From positions 1-12,197 of the forward strand of contig DASSKF010000039.1 of the NCBI GenBank assembly GCA_035690725.1: a stretch of DNA of 12,197 nucleotides, read 5' to 3'. Both the position numbers and the translations under genes were made by a program. The notes under the pieces are model-generated. The model was not told the origin of the DNA. It searched no databases and worked only from the letters and a program-made list of their open reading frames with translations. Every line of letters begins with the position of its first letter. The stretch's first letter is position 1. Shown here piece by piece: positions 7,828 through 12,197 of the stretch. Origin of the DNA: DASSKF01 sp035690725 (GTDB taxonomy: Bacteria; Actinomycetota; Actinomycetes; Actinomycetales; Dermatophilaceae).

Positions 7828-7853
7828 GCTCGATCACGGAAACGTTCTCGCGA
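7828..7853. repeat. Diverged AACGTT repeat upstream of the DUF559 gene (copy 2)
   Basis: 7828-7853 matches 6728-6753 in the same orientation at 22 of 26 bases; both begin GCTCGATC and share AACGTTC followed by CGCGA. The right arm beyond 7853 has lost complementarity, so the palindrome is degraded. A third, shorter match to the core (ACGTTCCCGCGA, identical to copy 1) lies at 7881-7892. All three lie in non-coding DNA. Confidence 0.65.
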
Positions 7854-7880
7854 GTGGGGGACGCTATCCGGACCTGGGCG

Positions 7881-7892
7881 ACGTTCCCGCGA
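7881..7892. repeat. Core-only AACGTT-type repeat (copy 3)
   Basis: ACGTTCCCGCGA, identical to positions 6742-6753 of the palindrome and one base different from 7842-7853. The flanks do not match, so it may be a remnant or chance; its presence in the same 237-base gap as copy 2 makes chance less attractive. Confidence 0.4.
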
Positions 7893-7968
7893 CCGTGTGC
7901 GGTTCGCCGACGTGCCCGACGAGCACGACCCGGCGTGTCCTGCGACGGCAGCGGTGGGTGCCCGCGCC

Positions 7969-7974
7969 TACGCT
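7969..7974 (+). promoter_or_regulatory. Candidate -10 element for a leaderless DUF3097 transcript
   Basis: TACGCT fits the TAnnnT -10 pattern and ends seven bases before the GTG at 7982, which has no Shine-Dalgarno. This spacing would start transcription at or next to the start codon, as in many actinobacterial leaderless genes. No convincing -35 is visible. Confidence 0.35.
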
Positions 7975-7981
7975 CGCCTCC

Positions 7982-8866
7982 GTGAACGATCGATACGGCT
8001 CCGACGTCCTGGCCGGTGACTGGCGTGCTCCGGCGCGCGGCCGCGCGCAGCCGAGGGAGGCCGAGCCCGGCCTGGTCGTCGAGGACGCCGAGACCGGCTG
8101 GTGCGGCGCGGTGGTCCGGGTCGAGAAGGCCGGCGGGATGCACGTCGTGCACCTGGAGGACAGGCACGGACGCACCAGGGGGTTCCGGCTCGGACCCGGC
8201 TTCCTCGTCGAGGGCCGGCCGGTGACCCTGACCCCGCCGACGGCGGCGGCCCGGGCCCGCACGGCGCAGACCCGGCAGGCGGCCGCCCGCACGGCCAGCG
8301 GATCGCGCGCCGTCCACGGGGCGGGGGCGCGGGTCGCCTCCGCCTCGCGGATCTTCGTCGAGGGCAAGCACGACGCCGAGCTGGTCGAGAAGGTGTGGGG
8401 CGACGACCTGCGCGTCGAGGGGGTCGTGGTCGAGATGCTGGACGGTGTCGACGACCTGGCCGCGGTGGTGCGGGACTTCGCGCCCTGTCCGGGGCGCCGG
8501 ATGGGGGTCCTCGTGGACCACCTCGTCCCGGGCAGCAAGGAGCAGCGCCTGGTCGACGAGGCCCGGGCGCTGCACCGCTACGCCGCCCACGTGCACGTCG
8601 TCGGGCACCCCTACGTGGACGTGTGGCAGTCCGTCCGCCCCGAGCGCCTCGGCTGGAGCGCCTGGCCCGTGATCCGCCGCGGCCGCTCGTGGAAGCACGG
8701 GATCCTCGCCGAGCTGGGCTGGCCGCACGAGACCCAGGCCGACGTCGCCCGCGGCTGGCAGCGCATCCTCGCCACCGTGCGCACGTATGCCGACCTGCAG
8801 CCGGAGCTGCTCGGTCGCGTCGAGGAGCTCATCGACTTCGTCACGGCGGACGCCGAGCCCGGCTGA
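7982..8866 (+). CDS. DUF3097 family protein
   Basis: 294 residues, an actinobacteria-typical protein of unknown function. The opening NDRYGSDVLAGDWRAP is characteristic of the family and fixes the GTG start at 7982. Residues about 30-85 form a beta-rich module (LVVEDAETGWCGAVVRVEK, then GRTRGFRLGPGFLVEG); 88-120 is an Ala/Arg-rich linker; 122-285 is a conserved domain with RIFVEGKHDAELVEKVWG (E127, D131), GVLVDHLVPGSKEQRLVDEA (D179) and HPYVDVWQSVRPERLGW. The VEGxxD followed by a strand ending in D resembles a Toprim-like arrangement, which is inference. No signal peptide or membrane segment. It is followed after one base by the nrtR-type regulator. In other actinobacteria, as I recall, DUF3097 genes often sit near hrcA in the same direction; here it is divergent and separated by the DUF559 gene. 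Confidence 0.88.
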   Translation: MNDRYGSDVLAGDWRAPARGRAQPREAEPGLVVEDAETGWCGAVVRVEKAGGMHVVHLEDRHGRTRGFRLGPGFLVEGRPVTLTPPTAAARARTAQTRQAAARTASGSRAVHGAGARVASASRIFVEGKHDAELVEKVWGDDLRVEGVVVEMLDGVDDLAAVVRDFAPCPGRRMGVLVDHLVPGSKEQRLVDEARALHRYAAHVHVVGHPYVDVWQSVRPERLGWSAWPVIRRGRSWKHGILAELGWPHETQADVARGWQRILATVRTYADLQPELLGRVEELIDFVTADAEPG

Positions 8867-8867
8867 C

Positions 8868-9809
8868 GTGAACGCCCTCGCCGTCGAGCTGGTCGCCGTC
8901 GTCACCACCGTGGCGGACGGTCGCCCGATGGTGCTCGCCTCCGGGGACCCGGCGGCGCTCCCCCACGGCCCGCTCGAGCCGGAGCACCGGTCGCTGCAGC
9001 AGGGGCTGCGGGCGTGGGCGGCCGAGCAGACCGGGCACGACCTCGGCTACGTGGAGCAGCTCTACACCTTCGCCGACAAGGGCCGCTCCGGTGACGCGGA
9101 GCGGCGGGTCTCGATCTCGTACCTGGCCCTGACCCGTGCCGGGACCGACGCCGTGGGATGGGACGCGTGGTACGCGCACCTGCCCTGGGAGGACCGGCGC
9201 AGCGACGAGGGGGTCGCCCTCGTCGGACGCCTCGCGGAGCCGCTGCGTGCCTGGGCCGACAGCGGCTCGGACCTCGCGCCGCTGCGCCGGGAGCGGCTGG
9301 CGCACGCGTTCGGCCTGGACGGAGAGCCGTGGCGGCCCGACCTCGCCCTGCACCGCTACGAGCTGCTCTGGGAGGCGGGGCTGCTCGCCGAGTCCGTCCC
9401 GGAGGCGGGTGACGCGGAAGGTGACGGAGTCCGGCCCGGCGGCGTGCCCGGCATACCGGCTCGGCAGCTGACCGGCCCGGCGATGCTGCACGACCACCGG
9501 CGCATCCTCGCGACCGGCGTGGCGCGGCTGCGGTCGATGCTGCAGTACCGGCCGGTGATCTTCGAGCTGATGCCCGAGGAGTTCACTCTCGGGCAGCTGC
9601 AGGCCTGCGTCGAGGCCCTGGCCGGCCAGGTGGTGCACAAGCAGAACTTCCGCCGGCTCGTGGAGCAGCAGCACCGGCTGGTCGAGCCGACCGGCGAGAC
9701 CGCGCGCAACACCGGGGGCCGGCCGGCGCGGCTGTACCGCTACCGCAGCGAGGTGTTCCGCGAGCGCCGCCACGTCGGCACCAAGCTGCCGCTGCCCCGC
9801 AGCACTTGA
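8868..9809 (+). CDS. nrtR: Nudix-fold transcriptional regulator of the NrtR/NdnR type
   Basis: 313 residues from GTG at 8868, one base after the DUF3097 stop. The Nudix-like domain covers about 4-150 (DLGYVEQLYTFADKGR; RRVSISYLALTR). At the Nudix-box position (REUXEEXGU) the sequence is AWAAEQTGH, residues 49-57: the arginine and two of the three acidic residues are missing, so hydrolysis is unlikely and ligand sensing is the probable role. The C-terminal winged helix (about 225-305) has IFELMPEEFTLGQLQACVEA, NFRRLVEQQ and the wing NTGGRPARLYRYR, typical of NrtR. Characterised members (NrtR; NdnR of Corynebacterium glutamicum) repress NAD biosynthesis genes and sense ADP-ribose or NAD-related ligands. 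nadA and nadB start 125 bases downstream, which makes them the obvious targets. A linker at 178-200 is longer than I would expect. A plain Nudix hydrolase label would miss the regulator role. Confidence 0.87.
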   Translation: MNALAVELVAVVTTVADGRPMVLASGDPAALPHGPLEPEHRSLQQGLRAWAAEQTGHDLGYVEQLYTFADKGRSGDAERRVSISYLALTRAGTDAVGWDAWYAHLPWEDRRSDEGVALVGRLAEPLRAWADSGSDLAPLRRERLAHAFGLDGEPWRPDLALHRYELLWEAGLLAESVPEAGDAEGDGVRPGGVPGIPARQLTGPAMLHDHRRILATGVARLRSMLQYRPVIFELMPEEFTLGQLQACVEALAGQVVHKQNFRRLVEQQHRLVEPTGETARNTGGRPARLYRYRSEVFRERRHVGTKLPLPRST

Positions 9810-9889
9810 CGCGAGGCCGCGGCGCGCCCCGCTCGCTGCCTGTGACCCATCCCACGAGCCGGAACCGTCCGCCCATCGCGGGCATGCGT

Positions 9890-9920
9890 TATGCTCCACC
9901 TGATTTGCTCAGAGTGAACA
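9890..9920 (+). promoter_or_regulatory. nadA promoter with candidate NrtR-type operator
   Basis: A -10-like TATGCT (9890-9895) would place the transcription start near 9902. Just downstream is an imperfect palindrome TGCTCA-GAG-TGAACA (9906-9920) in which five of six half-site positions are symmetric. Repressor binding there would block initiation or clearance. AAGGAGGAG (9922-9930) then serves the nadA ATG at 9934. The assignment to NrtR is inferred from the adjacent regulator gene; no clear -35 is visible. Confidence 0.55.
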
Positions 9921-9933
9921 TAAGGAGGAGCAG

Positions 9934-10947
9934 ATGACTGGCACCGAGGTGCTGGAGTCCCGGGCCCGGGTCGCGGCAGCGGTGGAGGCGACCCGCGAGG
10001 TGTATGCCCGGGTCGCCCACGTGGTCCCCGAGGCCGAGTGGACCGTGTTCGCCGAGGACGTCGTCGCGATCGAGCGGCTCAAGGCCGAGAAGGACGCGGT
10101 GGTGCTGGCGCACAACTACCAGACGCCGGAGATCTTCCACGGTGTCGCCGACCTGGTCGGGGACTCCCTCGCGCTCGCCCGGCAGGCCCAGACGGTGGAA
10201 GCGAGCACGATCGTCCTGGCCGGTGTCCCCTTCATGGCCGAGACCGCCAAGCTGCTCAACCCGGCCAAGACCGTGCTCGTCCCGGACGCGGGCGCCGGCT
10301 GCTCGCTGGCCGACGGCATCACCGCCGACGACGTGCTCGCGCTGCGGGCCGAGCACCCCGGCGTGCCGGTCGTCACCTACGTGAACTCGACGGCCGCAGT
10401 GAAGGCGGTCAGCGACATCTGCTGCACCTCGGGCAACGTGGAGAAGGTGGTGGCGAGTCTCGGGACCCGCCGGGTGATCCTCATCCCCGACGAGTTCCTC
10501 GCCCGGAACGTGGCCGACCGCACCGGCATCGAGGTGATCACCTGGCCCGGCCGGTGCGAGGTGCACGAGCGGTTCAGCGCCGGCGACATCCGCCAGCTGC
10601 GCCGCGACCACCCGGGCGTCACCGTCCTCGCCCACCCGGAGTGCCCGCCCTCGGTCGTCGCGGAGGCGGACCTGGCCGGGTCGACCGCGCAGATGGGCGC
10701 CTACGTGAGCGAGCACCGGCCCCGGACGGTCGCCCTCATCACCGAGTGCTCGATGAGCGACAACATCGCCGCGACCCACCCGGAGCTCGAGCTGATCCGG
10801 CCGTGCAACCTGTGCCCGCACATGAAGCGCAGCACCCTGGCGGGGATCCGGGCCGCCCTCGAGTCGGGCCGGCCGGAGGTCGGCGTCGACCCGGCCGTGG
10901 CGCCCGGCGCTCGCCGGGCGATCGAGCAGATGCTGGAGCTGTTGTGA
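9934..10947 (+). CDS. nadA: Quinolinate synthase NadA
   Basis: 337 residues; condenses iminoaspartate (from NadB) with dihydroxyacetone phosphate to quinolinate using a [4Fe-4S] cluster. By spacing and context the cluster ligands are C123 (AGCSLAD), C208 (PGRCEVHERF) and C294 (CNLCPHMKR), about 85 residues apart as in characterised NadA. Active-site residues are also visible: H60 and Y62 in LAHNYQTPEI, Y149 in VTYVNST, and H234-E236 in the HPEC motif. Start is ATG at 9934 with strong AAGGAGGAG upstream. A second in-frame acidic N-terminal helix (residues 1-50) is normal for actinobacterial forms. The stop overlaps the nadB GTG by GTGA. Likely repressed by the upstream Nudix regulator through the 9906-9920 palindrome. 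Intact by all visible criteria. Confidence 0.97.
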   Translation: MTGTEVLESRARVAAAVEATREVYARVAHVVPEAEWTVFAEDVVAIERLKAEKDAVVLAHNYQTPEIFHGVADLVGDSLALARQAQTVEASTIVLAGVPFMAETAKLLNPAKTVLVPDAGAGCSLADGITADDVLALRAEHPGVPVVTYVNSTAAVKAVSDICCTSGNVEKVVASLGTRRVILIPDEFLARNVADRTGIEVITWPGRCEVHERFSAGDIRQLRRDHPGVTVLAHPECPPSVVAEADLAGSTAQMGAYVSEHRPRTVALITECSMSDNIAATHPELELIRPCNLCPHMKRSTLAGIRAALESGRPEVGVDPAVAPGARRAIEQMLELL

Positions 10948-12197
10948 CCACGTCGTCGCCCGCTCGGGATCGCGTCCCGGTGGTCGTCGGCTCGGGCTTG
11001 GCCGGCCTGATGACCGCCTGGGCGCTGGCCCCTCGGCCGTGCGTGCTCCTCTCCGCCGGACCGCTCGGCGTCGGCACCGCGAGCAGCTGGGCCCAGGGCG
11101 GGCTCGCAGCCGCGGTCGACCCCGAGGACGACCCGCGACGGCACGCCGCCGACACCCTCGACGCGGGAGCGCACCTCGGTGACCCGGCCACCGCTCACCG
11201 CGTCACCGCGGCGGCGCCCGGGGTGGTCGACCTGCTCGTCACGCTGGGCGTGTCCTTCGACCGGGCGGCGGACGGATCGCTGCTGCTCGGGCTGGAGGGC
11301 GGCCACGCACGGCGCCGGGTCGTCCACGTCGACGGCGACCGCACCGGTGCCGCCATCACCCGGACCCTGGTCGAGGTCGTGCGCGAGCTGCCGAGCGTGG
11401 AGCTGCGCGAGCACACCCGCGCCAAGGCGCTGCAGCTGGCCGGGGACGGGTCGGTCGCGGGCGTGGTGGTCGAGGGGGGTGCCGCACCGGAGCTGCTCGC
11501 CACGGACCGGGTCGTCCTCGCGACAGGAGGGGCCGCGGCGCTCTACCGGCACACCACGAACCCGCTCGGCTCGCACGGCCACGGGCTCACCCTCGCCGCC
11601 CGGGCCGGTGCCCGCCTCGGCGACCTCGAGTTCGTCCAGTTCCACCCCACCGCCCTGGACGTCGGCCGCGACCCGATGCCGTTGCTCACCGAGGCGCTGC
11701 GCGGGGCCGGTGGCCGGCTGCTGTCCGGCGGCGACCGGTTCGTCGAGGAACTGCAGCCGCGCGACGTCGTGGCCGCGGCCGTTTGGGAGGAGCTGCAGGA
11801 GGGCCGCCGGGTGGCGCTGGACGTCCGGGAGCTGCCCGGCCTCGCCGACCGGTTCACCGGGCTGGTGACGGTCGCCGGCGAGCTCGGGCTCGACCCGCGC
11901 CGGGACCTGCTGCCGGTGCGGCCGGCCGCGCACTACCACATGGGCGGTGTGCTGACCGATGCCCGCGGGCGCACCGACGTGCCGGGGCTCTGGGCCGCCG
12001 GCGAGGTCGCCTGCACCGGGCTGCACGGCGCGAACCGGCTCGCCTCCAACTCGCTGCTGGAGGCCGCCGTCACCGGTCGGGCGGTCGCCGACGACCTCGC
12101 CTGCGAGCCCGGTGCCGGCGAGCTGTCCTGGTGGCCGGCCGAGCGCACGTCGCGCCTCCCGTCCGACGGGAGTTGCGGCCGGAACGTGACGTATACG
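10944..12197 (+). CDS. nadB: L-aspartate oxidase NadB, truncated by window end
   Basis: 418 codons from GTG at 10944, open to the last base. NadB is an FAD enzyme that oxidises L-aspartate to iminoaspartate, the NadA substrate. The dinucleotide-binding motif GSGLAGL is at 16-22, SSWAQGGLAAAV at 47-58, the second FAD segment VVLATGGAAALY at 190-201, FVQFHPTAL at 230-238, LLTEALRGAGGRLL at 247-260, HYHMGGV at 330-336 and AAGEVACTGLHGANRLASNS at 351-370; all are diagnostic of NadB rather than succinate dehydrogenase. The helical C-terminal part (usually about 120 more residues) is beyond the window. One oddity: after TTNP the usual S/T-G-D-G is H-G-H-G (211-214). Coupled to nadA by GTGA; nadC would be expected next. 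Confidence 0.95.
   Translation, partial: MTTSSPARDRVPVVVGSGLAGLMTAWALAPRPCVLLSAGPLGVGTASSWAQGGLAAAVDPEDDPRRHAADTLDAGAHLGDPATAHRVTAAAPGVVDLLVTLGVSFDRAADGSLLLGLEGGHARRRVVHVDGDRTGAAITRTLVEVVRELPSVELREHTRAKALQLAGDGSVAGVVVEGGAAPELLATDRVVLATGGAAALYRHTTNPLGSHGHGLTLAARAGARLGDLEFVQFHPTALDVGRDPMPLLTEALRGAGGRLLSGGDRFVEELQPRDVVAAAVWEELQEGRRVALDVRELPGLADRFTGLVTVAGELGLDPRRDLLPVRPAAHYHMGGVLTDARGRTDVPGLWAAGEVACTGLHGANRLASNSLLEAAVTGRAVADDLACEPGAGELSWWPAERTSRLPSDGSCGRNVTYT

Noticed and set aside
7745..8908. N-terminal extension of the DUF559 gene to a 704-codon minus-strand frame
   Set aside because: The extra part is antisense to DUF3097 and shows no family resemblance; the AbiEi-like opening begins at ATG 7744.
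9811..9836. GCGAG/CTCGC stem after the regulator gene as a terminator
   Set aside because: Five pairs around a 16-base loop with no T-run; too weak to call.

Overview
This window is very GC-rich DNA with dense, tightly packed genes, frequent GTG starts and several 4-base GTGA stop/start overlaps. It looks like a chromosomal segment of an actinobacterium. Gene content and protein style suggest Micrococcales, perhaps an Intrasporangiaceae-like genus, but that assignment is inference. I see no tRNA, rRNA, CRISPR array, insertion sequence or prophage.

Left part (1-6567, mostly minus strand). Read leftward this is the conserved heat-shock/RNA-maintenance neighbourhood: hrcA, dnaJ (type-2 style), rsmE, a HIT-family hydrolase, a PhoH-like ATPase and the first 54 codons of ybeY. 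A CIRCE operator lies directly upstream of hrcA. The run is split between rsmE and the HIT gene by a two-gene plus-strand cassette (about 1711-3467): an RNA polymerase sigma factor coupled by a GTGA overlap to a single-pass membrane protein with an extracytoplasmic GerMN-like domain and a Gmad2-like domain. The convergent gap after the cassette (3468-3581) carries nested repeats and a compact hairpin.

Middle (6568-7981). A lone minus-strand gene encodes an AbiEi-type winged-helix domain fused to a DUF559 (Vsr-like) nuclease domain. On its downstream side is a 34-bp near-perfect palindrome centred on AACGTT. A diverged same-orientation copy (22 of 26 bases) and a third, shorter core lie on its upstream side. 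This bracketing is the most unusual structure in the window.

Right part (7982-12197, plus strand). A DUF3097 protein is followed after one base by a Nudix-fold/winged-helix regulator of the NrtR/NdnR type with a degenerate Nudix box. A short promoter region with an imperfect palindrome follows, then nadA and, coupled by GTGA, nadB, which runs off the window end. The likely logic is local control of de novo NAD synthesis (aspartate to iminoaspartate to quinolinate) by the adjacent regulator.
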